DNA from: Chionis minor
Taxonomy: Eukaryota > Chordata > Aves > Charadriiformes > Chionididae
Reading direction: 5' to 3'
Assembly (NCBI GenBank): GCA_013398295.1
Contig: VZSF01007815.1
Coordinates: 36,376-100,375, forward strand
DNA length: 64,000 nt
The position numbers and the translations under genes were made by a program. Positions 33,501 to 46,500 of the stretch are shown here, in pieces (position 1 is the first letter of the stretch; every line of letters begins with the position of its first letter). Below the pieces are notes generated by a model, which was not told the origin of the DNA, ran no database searches, and saw only the letters and a program-made list of their open reading frames with translations.

Positions 33501-36500
33501 GCCGTGCAGCCCTTGCCAGGACCATAGGCATTAAAAGAAAGTGCTATGTAGATCAAATGTGGGCTCACCTGCCAGGCAGCATATGTTTTGCTACTGTCAA
33601 ACCCAAGGGCTCTGTAAAGAATTGAGACAGATGCTTATCTCACCTTCTGCACCTTTCGGAGAAATCATGTCACAGCGTCCACATCGTTGGAATGCTTTAT
33701 TGTGAAACACAGCACCCTTTTTAACACTAGTTTGCCAGCAATCTGAGACTTGCTGGTAGAGGTTTTCTTCCATGTCAGCCAGTCTTGGCTATCTTAACTT
33801 TTCCTAAAGTGACATGATGGAATTCCCTCCACGCGTACCAACCTGGAGATATATGAGGTTCAGTGAATTGTAAACTTGCACAACTGATTTACATGTTCGA
33901 GGTTTTAATACCCTCTCAATTCTTAAACGGATTAAGGAGGACAGTCTTTAGCTACATTTGACAGAGATTATTCTCGACATGGCCTATTTTTCATAGTAGT
34001 CATTTATTGTACTTGGTAATTAGCTCTATGGCCTTTTGCATTGAATCTTTCTGAATATACTTCAAGTCTGCTCCCTAAATACTGGATATGGTGTTTAGTG
34101 ACACCACTTTTGTTTATTCTGCAGTCTGGCATATTTGATAATTCATTCATTTCTTCACATGATATAATTTGGCAATGAATAAACTAAGGTTGGAAATAAA
34201 ATGATTTTGGCTGTCATAGGATGGATAAAAGCCCTGGAATGACTGCCCAGTAATAGGAATACTGAGGGCCAAAACCCCTTTTTTTTGGCCTGCTTTTTTA
34301 GATGAAGCTTAATCAGTTTCTGAAAAGGTTTATAAGACCTAACATAGTGGCTCTGATAATGAGAGAATGGGTCCCAAAATACAGAATGCCTTTTCCAGGC
34401 ATATGAGAGATGAGTATGCACAAACAAGATGATTCACCATCACAAAATATCACAGCATTTTCTTGTGTCTGCACAGAACAAACAAAAAATTAATCATCGT
34501 TCATTACTTGTGGGATTTCCTTTATGCCTTGGAAAGGCTAACTCTAACTTTGAACAACAATTTTTTCCACAGGGGAAGTCTGACTTCTAAAAAATTTAGG
34601 GGCACATGCAGATACCTCCTGATGCAGCATCTACCTGCAGTTTCTAAGGCTGTACATATTAATAGTCAAACAAATCTTGCTTTTATGATATTTTCCACAA
34701 AGAACAGACATGCTTTTTTGTGTACACAGTTGTAGCCTTGCTATTTTGATAACCAAGCTGTCTTTTTTTCAGGTTTTTGTATTTGTTTGGAGACAGATTT
34801 CAGGAGGTTGTCAGATGCACAGAAAGCCTAAAAGCAGTGAAGGAAATGCTCACACAGCAAGTGCTCTAGCTTCAACTTATCCAAATCTGATGACGGATGA
34901 CCTTCAGCCTCCCAGCAACAAGAAACAGACATCAGGAAGACATGAGAAAAGGCTCAATAGCAAGCTTTGGCCCATAAACACTCCCTTCACAACCATAACA
35001 GAGCTACAGCAGCACAGTGCATGGAGATATATTTGTGCAACGTGCAAAAATGCAATGCATTTGATAGATGAGGGCATGTTTGGACTCCACCGTCTCCCTG
35101 TGGCTCACACGTGTGTCAATGTGGACATAGTAAGATAGATGATGCCCAAGGTCCCTACTAATCCACCATATCCTCTCGGCTCCCATGATTTCTTCTGCTG
35201 CTTCTCTCTCCCAAGTACATGCCACTTCTGAAGATCCTTCCAGCTCAGCTTGCGTCTATGGACCCGTGTTCCCTTTTCTCGGACAGTAGCAGGTGACAGA
35301 ATTCAGTGCCTGCTCCCTTTTGGTGCATTCTTCACTTACACCATATTGCTGACATTATTGGAGAAGCCCGAGAACCGTAATAACACAGAAACGTACCCTT
35401 GAAAATACAAGTCAGTTTAGCAGAAGAGTCAGATAACATCCACATCTACAACATCTAGACTACATCTGCCACCCTTATACTGAGACCTCCTTGTGCAGCA
35501 TGAGACAAATGGACAGCTGCCAAAATCCTTTGAGGTACCTCAGGAAGGGACAAGCCCAGTTTTACATGTCCTCGTCCCCAGTGCCTCACATGGGAAGCTC
35601 TCTAACTGCTAAAGTCACCTAAAAAAGAACAGAAAAGCATTTCCTGTCCTCTCTGTCTGTAATGACAATAGATACCATGACTATGACAGTTGGGAAACAG
35701 TCCCATGGGACTCATTGTATATCAGTGTGAAGGTGAAAAGCAAACACAAGCACAAAGGCAAAAGGAAGCACAAGAACCCAGAGCATAAGCATTTAAACAA
35801 ATCAATATGCTGCCCTCCAGAAGCGAGCTCTCCATTAGAGCAGACTCATGGCTCCATTTGACGTATTCCATGCTCCAGTCACTCACTGAAGTCACTGACA
35901 GCAGTGATGTTTCTCTTGCTGCTGCAGCGGCAGGAGAGTATAATTTTTCAGAAGGTGTGGGGGATGGGGTAAGGCTGAATTTATCCACCACTTAGTAAAA
36001 GGGGTAAAGAGCCAGGAGAGACAGTCAGGTAATAGACATCTAACAGACAAATAGTTTCTGTGTCAAATAGATCTGTAAAGCTGCCTTTGCCTCATGTAGT
36101 AATAAACTTTGACATTGTTTGTATAGCCCTTTATATTCCCAAACTTAGTGCCATATACCAACTCAGTCCAGACCTGCTCTTTTACAGGAGCCCCTGGAAT
36201 ATGGAAGCATACACCACTCCTTGAGCCTAAGAGAGGTCAGGATCTCCCCTGCATCAGGGCAAGGCTCTCAGGGCAGATGTGTCAGAACCTCAGGCAACAG
36301 AAAAAGAGTTTTACCATGAAGATATATTCAGGGGCACAGGCTGTGGATGAGACGGTAGCCAGAGATTTTCTAGCTGCTTCATGGTGTTAAAAACAAGAAC
36401 AAGATAGTATCACTTAGACAAAAATATTATTTACACTTGGGACTATCCCAACCCCAGGGTAACAGGAGAACCTTTGAGGGTTATATCAGTATCATAAAGC

Positions 36501-37482
36501 ATCTTAAAACTTTTTCACACCCTACTCAACACGCGAACAAAGAAGTGGAGTCAACCACCATCACTTATAAGAGAGTTCAGTAAGAATGCAACTGGGACCA
36601 TCCCACCCCATTCACTAGAAAGCCAAGAGATAATAGAAATGCTAGTTAATGCTGAACTGAAGAGAGACTTGAAGTATCAGTTCAACAGAAAAAAGTACCT
36701 ATCCCCATCCTGAGGCAATCTACAATGCTTGGTCTTAAAGAAAATCAGTGTAATAAAACGTCAAGTCGAAGTGCTACTACCTGCAATCTCAGTTCGGTTA
36801 ATCGCAATTATTTTAAATATTCAATGCTGGAAGTGTGAGGAAAATGCAGAAACTGAATTGAAAATTGATGCAAAGATGTGACAAACCCAGTAATATAATG
36901 TCTTTGTATGATGGACTACTCATAAAATGCCTTATATAGTCAGATGCACAACAAAAAAGCCTGAACTTGTCTTGCCATGTATCAGATAAAACGTGGAGTA
37001 CTTATTTGGCATCAAAACTAGCTGCTATCCCTTCAGCATCCATCCCACTTGCAACAGCTTTAGAAAGAACAAGACACAGAAGGATAAGAGGGAAGAGAAA
37101 GAAGACAATGGTAAAGATATGAAAAATGCCTGTTTAATTATGCTCCAGATTTTATCTCTGTTTCGTATCAGCTCTCTCTCTTTCCTCTCCAAGAGAAATA
37201 ACTGGCATGTCCTGTATTTTGAAAGTAGATTGACACAAAGAAAGAGAATTGGCCATGTCTCCTGGCATTAATCTCCCTCCACAACAGCCTGTGATTGAGT
37301 CGGAGCTATTATTCTCACTTTCAGGTCTGAGTCACTATCAAAAAGGATGTTGTTTCTCCAGCATCCTTTCCAGCAGGGATATACACTGTCTGGCAGAGAT
37401 GGGGCAGAGCACTTCAAGTTCAACAGAATTTGCTCCTGCTCTTGCTTTTGACCTGTTCACAGCTCATTCAATGAAAAACACC
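30536..37482. other. Unique non-coding DNA
   Basis: About 7 kb with no recognised gene, RNA or repeat. The 142-codon frame at 34710-35138 begins in a pyrimidine tract (CTGTCTTTTTTTCAG ends at 34771, a fair acceptor) but contains no recognisable domain. The 33.6-34.1 kb part is enhancer-like in texture. Confidence 0.5.
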
Positions 37483-37510
37483 AAAAAAAAAAAAAAAGGA
37501 GAAAAGAAAA
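37483..37510 (+). repeat. Poly-A tract (A15) with A-rich extension
   Basis: Fifteen A residues, then GGAGAAAAGAAAATAAT. It is low complexity, with no recognisable source element. Confidence 0.85.
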
Positions 37511-40500
37511 TAATATTGCTGATCTGTTTTCTTATTATTGACTTTTTTAGATCCTCCTTCTTCAGTTTACTCTGTGACAGCATCTAAATTCTTGTCTTCT
37601 TCACTACAAAAACATTGCCTTATGAAAACCCTTCCCCAATAAATTTGAACTCATCCCCTTCACTCCATTCATACAAAAAAAGTTGTCTCCCATTATAGTT
37701 TCTCTTTCGTCTTCTCTGCTCCCCTGCCTTCTGCTACATGCCTTTAAATCCTTCTTCTTAAAGATCAGCTGGCATCCTCCTGCTCTGAACTTGAGACAGT
37801 CCGCCACAACTGTCCACCACAAACATCCCTGCTTACTCCTTACACAAGGAACTGAAATAACACAGCGTCACTCTACAGCCCAGCTGCTGAGCTCAGTGTA
37901 GGACACCAGGTACTCAGAAACATTAATTCTCATCATATATATCATGTCTGCTCCCTGCCCTCAGCAAAGCCCTGCATCCCACCCCATTTACCAACAGAAG
38001 GAGGAACGATCCTGTGCAGGAAGAAGATACTCAGAACCACAACTGCCTGCACAGCTGATGAAATGGCACAACACACAGCTCACTGACCGTTACTTTAAAG
38101 CTTCAGCTCTTTATTTCCCTACAACCCACCTTTGAAGTAACTATGGAGTTTTTTATTTGGGTGGGGAGGTGGAAGAGACTGACTTCAGGAGCAGCACTTC
38201 CTCCCTGAATTTTCCCAGCTCTCACTAATGTTTCTGGGCAGCTGGGATTCAGAGAGCAGACACCTTTCAGCCTTCCCCTGGTGATGAGAGTATCACACTC
38301 ATACCAGCAAACTGAATACTGAGCCTAACAAATGCTCCTGCTCCACTCTATTCTGAAGAACATCTCGTCTTCTCTTTATTTAAGATCTTATTTTGTAGAT
38401 TATCTGAGTGCTTTCCTCAGCCAAATTTCTCAGCTCACCACCTGCTTTCCCTGCAAACACCTGTGGAGATCTGAAGGCAGAATTGTGTCTGTTGTTGCAG
38501 TTATGAAAATAACACGGGACTCACATCATGCTGTCCTTATACTTAGACCCCTTTAATCAAGCAGCTTTCCCAAATCATTTTATTGAACTCTTTTCAGGAA
38601 CAGCTCTGACTTCTAGTTTTAGCACTGCAGATATTCAGCACAACCAGCTGTGGGACTGGCTGGCAGATACACATGGTTTCGGAAGAGAGACAAGGCTGAA
38701 ACAGCTCTGGGGTTTATCCAGCATTCATGGGAGCTCATTACATGCAGGAGGAGATCGCATTCCAGTATTTCTATTAGTGACAGGATATTTTGCCAACACA
38801 CCTGGGTGCCGTTACCCAGGGCCTTCATCCTTTGCCACCTCAGCAGCAAAGATACCGGTCCTCTAGAATGAGGTCCTGTTTAGCAGCTTCTGGATGGGAC
38901 CATTTTTGTACTTGAGGAGCTGAAAGGACTAAACATTTTTTTTTTTCTCCATACCTAAAGCTTATTTTTTTCCTGTCATCTGAAAAAAAGTCAAGGGACA
39001 GCTTAGGTACAGTTTTGTGTCTGGACAAATCTCAAAGAGCCATCACTTAGTCCCTTCATCCAACATCACACTTCACTTAAGCGACTCTTCAGTACTAAGT
39101 CTGTATGGAACTGACTGTAGTATTTTACCCTTGCTGCGAAATATTCTTCCCCTTTGTGACACCAACTAGTCTTGAAATGCTGTAAAAATGCTGACAGAAG
39201 AAATACCAGAGAGCGGTTTTAAAAAGCTTGTGAAGGATCGGTAGGTCCAGAGGTGTTTTTTTTCAGCATCGGAACAGCTAGGGGACATTTAAAACCAAAT
39301 GGAAAAAATTCTAGAGGACACAGAAGATTTAGTGCTTTTGAGGGAGTCGCCAATATGAAAGGTAACATATTTTGGTGGAGGCTGGAGGGGACAGGATCTG
39401 ATGGACAGTATGTCAGCCCTATAGTAGTAACGGGGGGGCAGGCAGCACTACTGGAACATGGGGAAAGCAATGAAATGAGAAAGGTAAATGAAGCGAAGTG
39501 TAGCATCAGGCAGAGGCCCCAACATCACAAACACAGTCGCACTGTACAGTCTCATAGATCCCCTGAGTTTTACATTGAAGAGAAGTGACAAAATCATCAG
39601 GAGAGAAATGAGAATGACCAGCAGAAGCCTGAGGAGGAACAGCGTGAGAAGGGAGTCAAAAACACTAAAGAGCTGCCTGAGGTTAGTGCTACTGGACTAC
39701 GATTTATGAAGGGATACATTCAAAACTGCCTCAAAGGTTAAATGTGAAGCTTGGACAAGAGAACGAGAGAAAAGAAAATCTTCAAGAGTCCAAGATGTAA
39801 GCAAGATACACGGCACACACAGCTCAGCTAGCACAATTACACCGTGAAACTGAATTCCTGAGCAGCAGCTCTCTGCTTTACTGTCCTGAAGTGGCACTCC
39901 CAGTCGTGTCTTTGTCATTTGAACCCTGCTGGCTTCCACTGCTACAGTGCCTGCCCCACAACAAAGGAAGGAGCCTTAAAATAAGGCTGTGGAAGGTTCA
40001 CTAAAATCATACTAGTCTTCCAGGATTTCATTTTCAAATGTAAGCACCAATCCACATATAAGCTTACAATATAGATGCGCGTGTGCACACGGAGGTACGT
40101 AGACACATGTAGATTAGGTTGCATATTCTGCTGCCCATCAGAGCTCTTAAAATACTATTTCGTAGTGTTTTAAAGTTTTCACTTAGTAATCCAGATACAA
40201 ACAAAAGTAATTTATGCAAAGATGTCCCACAATCTCACTTTGGAGACCAAAGCAGTACTTCCCAGTGTCACAAACAAAAATCATATTAAGGTCACATTTA
40301 TAAAAAAACCCTCTCATTGAGGCTTTTCCCAAGGCTTTGCTGCATTCTGGAAGACGCCACTCACCTTCCAAAGGAAGTGGTCCCACAGGCTCTTCCCTGG
40401 ACCCATACCCCAGGCTTCCTCCTTGCATTTGTCCACTTACATCAAGAGTCTTGTCCACTGACAGATTGCAGCGTGAGGCTCCTGCATGGCAGAACTTGTG

Positions 40501-43500
40501 GCCAGTAAGTTTAATTTTGCACCATCTCTAATTATGGGGATTAGTCTGCTTTTCGTTCAAACCACATAGCCATTTTTCACTTAACTTTGTTACATCTTTA
40601 ATTACAACCTTAGGTTGAGGTGGTATAATTTTACTTTAAGAGATGTGCCAGAACTCAAGTAGTGACATCTCCAGGTTTCATAGAAATTGCAGGGATCATA
40701 GGAATTTAACTTGATAATTACCTCAATATTTCAAGTCAGACAATCACCATAAAAAATAATTATGGGTTGTTGTTTTTCCAAATTCACTTGGTGGGTTACT
40801 GTATGTTACCGCAGGTTACAATATATGATGTTAGATAGATACAGAAATAGAGATAAAAAGGTATACTATACCTAAAGGCAAGATTATTCAACCGGATCTA
40901 TAAGGAGTGCCAAAAGACAAAGAGAAGCACCTCTTTTAAATGCATAGACCAGCAAATACTACATTTTCAATTAAGGGATGTTCAGGTGAAGGATTCTTTT
41001 CCGTCATCTCTGGCCACAGAAATTTCTTTCCCCGTGGGACTTGCAAAGACTGGCACAAATGGGACCAAAAATACCCTTTGTACGCTTCTTGCATGAAACC
41101 TTCAATAACTGGCCCCTCTGTCACCCATATAATCTCTCTTTTTTTACTAACAGAAGCGCTCTCAGCCAGCATTTCATCATGTTTCTTGGCACAATTATGC
41201 TAATTTAAGCTATAAGCTACTACTTAGCAAGGTTTTCCTTCTTCAGTTTTAAAAAAGCAATAAACAAAGACCAAAATTTGATTACATTTGGTGGGGTTTT
41301 CCTCCCCCCTTCAAAATGCCAGTGCTTTTGTTATCTCTTGCATGTAAAGATGGAGAAAAAAAAAATTACTTGGCATGATTTCCGTCACGTTGATTCTTCT
41401 GGGTTCTCAAATATTATGATCCATGGAAAGTCTGGATTCATGCTTACTTCTAGTCTTCATTAAGTCAGTTGTAGTTGAATTGCTAGTAGGGCAGGCTGCT
41501 GATACAGTAGGTGGGCATGCTGAATAAAATACATACCACAGCTGTACCTGCACTTGTCAGAGAGCCAACCTGCTTTATGCCAGTCTGTTCTCTACTGCTT
41601 CCTGGTCATAGCCCATCTGTTTCTGAATTCATAAAATGCTGAAGAACACAAATATCTGAACCTATTATAGGTAACATGCTTCAATTAAATTCTGATTGTG
41701 GAGCCGTGCTTAACAAACTAGCATTGGTAATGCATCTCTCTCAAATTTGTCAATAAAACAGACACCCATCCATAGATATTTCTGTGGAATTCAGAGGCTT
41801 TTCAATGTAGTGGCTTCTACATATCGTGCACCTGGCCAATACTCTTGCAGTTGCAAACAAAATCAGACCCAAAAATAACTGCCAAACCAGAGTATGGAAG
41901 GTTACTAAGACAGATTATATAAAAACCTACATATAGGGAGAGGTTCCACAGTAGGAGCACTTACAGGTGAAGTAAGCCAGACAGCTATTAACCTGAAGTT
42001 TACCAATAGCTTACAAGAGTGCTTTGCTTTTCAGTTGGATTCAGTGATAACATAGAACGATAGGGCACACAAAAACGATGAAACTAATAAAAGTTTACCT
42101 TGTACGTATAATTTTTGCACTGGGGGTGAAACAATCAACTTTACAAGGTCAGTTTCATGAAAACTAAGAATTAGAGGAACTCAGCAGGCTGTCAATAACT
42201 GATTTAATAGGAACAGACTTTAAACAGAAAAAGTAGGTGAGGGATATATCCCCAGGAAATTTGCTGAGGATGCCTACAGTACCTATGATTAAACTATCTG
42301 TCCTCTGGATGTCATCATTGCTCTTTTTATATGCTGTTGGTTAAAGGCGTATTTATGTAGAAGGTAACTGCAGTCCTAAGGAAGCTGGCTTAGGTGCATC
42401 ATTTTGGTAGCTCAGTGCATTTCTAATTAGAACTGAATACACAAGAGTGTGGTCCAGATCATTACTATTTATAATCCGCAATGAACCATTTTCTATAATG
42501 TAATGCAAAAAAAAGGACCCCCTGCTCACATTTCATTTGATGTGAATTCACATCTCTGCTTCAAGAAGCACTTTATGCCTCTTCACAAAAAATTTCCATC
42601 TTTCCATATGTGCAGCTGAGACGTAGCTGCCAGTCAGCAATAGTGTTTGCCGTATTTGCAAAAATCTTTGCTTTAACGTGGAACAAGAATTTAAAATTTC
42701 AAAATAAGGTGCTTGGTTTCTCCAGGGAGGGAATACTTGATTAGAGCCGATGCGCCACAGCAAAAAGGAAAAATTTGGAATACATCTTACTGTGGCAAGA
42801 TCAGCCCTGAGAGATTTGATAGAGAACACAGACCAAAGTGGGGCACTGCAGATATCTACCATATTTCTGCAAGACCTTTTATAAGATATTACTACAAAAT
42901 AGTCCAAGTAGAAGCAGATTCTAGGCTGAATCATTCTCCCAGCATGAAGCATAAGGTTGAATTCAAATCTTCTCAGTACCTTTCAAGTCCAGATGAATCC
43001 AAAGGCAAGGAGGGGCTGGCTGTCCTAGCGCAGTTGGGTCTGCTGGCAGGTGGTGCAAGCTGAACTGGCCCCAGCTAGCTAGTAAAGGAGACTGTCACCT
43101 TTGCACTTTTCTTCCTGAGCTGTGCCAAATGTTTCTCGGCTGCTGTCAGCATCCATCCTGAAACACCTGAAACAGCGTCAATTTTAGCAGTGTGGGGACC
43201 ACCCCAGAAGTCTCAGAAATACAAGTATGATGTCCTTCTCCCTTCTGCATGGCCATTGCACACGAAGTGAGCTGTCAGAGAGCTACATTGCACCAAATAA
43301 ACCCTACAGCTTTCACAGAGGAATTATTATGGAGCTTTCAGAGAGAGGCACTGCCCGAGTTGTGCAAGCTAATGCGTAACATCTTCCTTCCCAGCAATAT
43401 ACACTCCTCCTTCACAAAACTGACTGAGGTTGAATTTTGCATAGGAGCTGGGGATTATCCATTCCCAGCTTTATCCAAAGTATTACTTAGGTGGCATTCA

Positions 43501-46500
43501 GCAAATCATTTACACTTAGGTCTACAGAAAGCACCTGGACTGAGCCTTGCAAGAAACAGGCGGTTTCAGTACTGAGCCTCTGAGCTCAGCTGAGCTCTGA
43601 TCAGCCAGGCAAAGAGGTGCTTACAGCCTGCTAGTTTTCTATGCACTTATGATTTTGGGAACACTCAAAAGCCTCATACCGTTAGCAGGGCTGAACAACC
43701 CAGCATTTTTTTCACATCTCAGCCCCCTGAGGATCATGAAATTTGGTATTCTTGTAAACAGCTCACAGGTGGAGCAGAATCTGTTAGGTGACATAACTGG
43801 GCAAATCCATCCAAAAGGGCACTGACCTTTCCTTCGAGGAATAGGTGCTAGGTTCTCTCATCCTTTTACCCAGTAGCTAGTAGGTCGCACTCCAACTTCT
43901 GAGGGAAAAAGCAATTTCCAGGAGTCCTTACTTCTTTCTAAGCTGAAACACAGTAACAGGTCACAGACCAGGCATAAAAGACAGGAACCCCCTCTCCCAG
44001 GGAAGACCCTCAGCCGTATCAGTAAACAATCTGGTGTGCACTTGCTCCGTCTCTTTAGTCCAGTTAATCCTTTTCGTTTCATGCAAATGGAGAAGCTTGA
44101 AAGAAAAAAGTTTCCTTCCTCATACCCCAATGGCCTGTGATTGGAGGGCAGAGCGCTTCCATGGGAGGCAGGAGATGCAGAGTTGAACACCTTCAAACAG
44201 TGACGTATTTGGAGCACCCAGATACTGACTACTGAACTGTTGTGTTGGAGAAGGCACCAACACTGCCCTGACCATGTTTTCCAAAGATGGCTGCTGGGTT
44301 TCTTTTTGAAAAAAAGACGCCTCTGTCTCTGCCTTTAGGAAAAGATCCCTATCACCAGGTGAACAGCCTAAATACTACAGCGCATACCTGTTGGCTTACT
44401 TGAGCACAGCTCCGCGCTCAGCCTGCCTGCTGGGATTTTGTGCATTTGCCAGCAGAGGTAGGGCATGGACAAGTAGACCAGAGCCCCTCCACACGCTTGC
44501 CACACCAGCAGGACATGGGCCAACACTGATCTGAACACGACAGAGCTGCATTAGCCCGGTACTGACAGGCTCAAGCTTTGGGGAAGGCTTGTTGGGTTGG
44601 ACATAGCAATGTGTTACTAGGGCTTTATGGCTGCTGGATCAGAGCTGGTCTCGGTTTCATCTGGGACACAGAAAGACTCTGCCCATGAAGAAGCCTTATA
44701 TGCCAAACAGGGCTGTGCAAATGTCTCACTGGCTATCACAGGGCCAAACCTCTTGGAGGATGTACGCTTTAGCTTCACCATGTCATCTTTTCCTGACTAC
44801 CTAATATTTTCAGAGGAGCCGTGCCAATTCATTTATTACAGTCGGTACACCATTTTGTAGTGAAGAATGAAGCAGCATTATGAAAAGATGTATTTTAGGA
44901 TGTTTAGTCTATTGTTTTTAAGCATCCTCTGGAGATGTAAAAACATGGCTAGAAAAATAACTTTGATGTGTTGCCCCATTTCAACACTGGAGTTTTGCCT
45001 TGCATGTTAATGTGTATGTTTTCATGCCTCAGCTACACTAACTGTACTCCTTTCCTGTTTCTATTTATTTTAGAAGCAATATATGTTTACTAAATCAGTT
45101 GAAAAGTGTTAATGATCAGTTCACAGAATACTAATGTGGATTCAAATTACTTTCACATGAATCAAGACAAATTAAAAAATACTATTTGATGATAAACTGC
45201 TTCAAATCCATGTCACAAGAATTCTAGTATCTTGGAATAAAGATTCCTTTCTTTTCATTTTGTTAATATCTCATTAGATCTTTAAATTGATCATAAAGGT
45301 GTGGGGGCAAGAATGCATGGATTATTTCTGGTTCATGCAACAGAGGAGAATGGAATAAACCCTCTGCGTGTGTGTGTGTAGCAAGAGCGGAGGGTATCAA
45401 AATCCGTTGCACCACAAGCAATGTCTCCTCCATGTGCTTGAAACAGAAGAATGAGACATATAAGGGCAAGACAAAGAGTTGTGACACAGGTAAAGCCAGC
45501 CCTGCCTTGTAGCATATTATTCAGCCCTGAGAAACAGATGTGAAACCTGAAGACTAGTGACCTACCATGGACACTGGGCCAAAATGTTTCCAACAGATAT
45601 TTTTATCGCTCCCCAGAAAATTCACCAAAATTGAAGCATACTCCAAAGACAAACTGATTTCAGTGACGCTTCAGCTTGACCCTGTGTTTCAGAAATGCCT
45701 TTCAAGTATGTCTTCTATTCTAACGGTAGGGACTTCCAAAGGACTAAATTCTTACAGTTTTTAGCAGAGGAGAGTGATCCAATTTAGAGAGCTCCACTGG
45801 AGAAAGGCAGACAACTCAGACATTGCAGTACATGCACTGTTGGGGAGCAGTGTGCTAGCTAAGAGCATATGCCATATCCACCAGCCATACCTACAAGGTG
45901 ACAAGGAACCTCTAGCAAACCAGGCTTCAGTAGTTCTTCTGCTCATAGAAAACCATTTTTCCCCCTCATCTGTTGAAATCTGTCCTTTCCAGGCTCCCAG
46001 GTCTTGTAGTTAACCTCTTAGCGCTTTATCATACAGAAATACACATGCTACACTAGCAAAACACACCTTACATGGATGCATCATGGTAATACACCTGGTG
46101 ACTTTGCTGGGCCAGTCAAACTAGCACCACTGAGCAAATCATTATTGGAGGGTAAAAGCAGTTTTGCTAGGAAGATTGAGCCTATACTGGGCTCAATTCC
46201 TTGCTGGATGCCAACGCAGTGAAGCTGCACAGGCAGAGCAGCCTATAAGGCAGACCGGTATTGGGCACAATGTTCTCCACTTTCTCCTTTCTCCCCGTAG
46301 GAAGCAGATATCTTACAGTAACAATGCTAATCACTATATCTGCCTCGTAAGCTGACCCATGAGGAGCTAGTGGATACTAAGAACTTATCTCTCTGCTCAC
46401 CTTTTCCTTACCCGTGAAGCAATAAGCTCAGACCCATTTCCTTAGCCGTAGTTATCCTGAATTGTGCTTTAGGAACATAAGGCAGGATGTAAAGCCAGGT

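Noticed and set aside
34710..35138. 142-aa plus-strand ORF, possible exon after a TTTTTTTCAG acceptor
   Set aside because: The acceptor is fair, but the translation has no domain or coding-like pattern and no matching donor was convincing.
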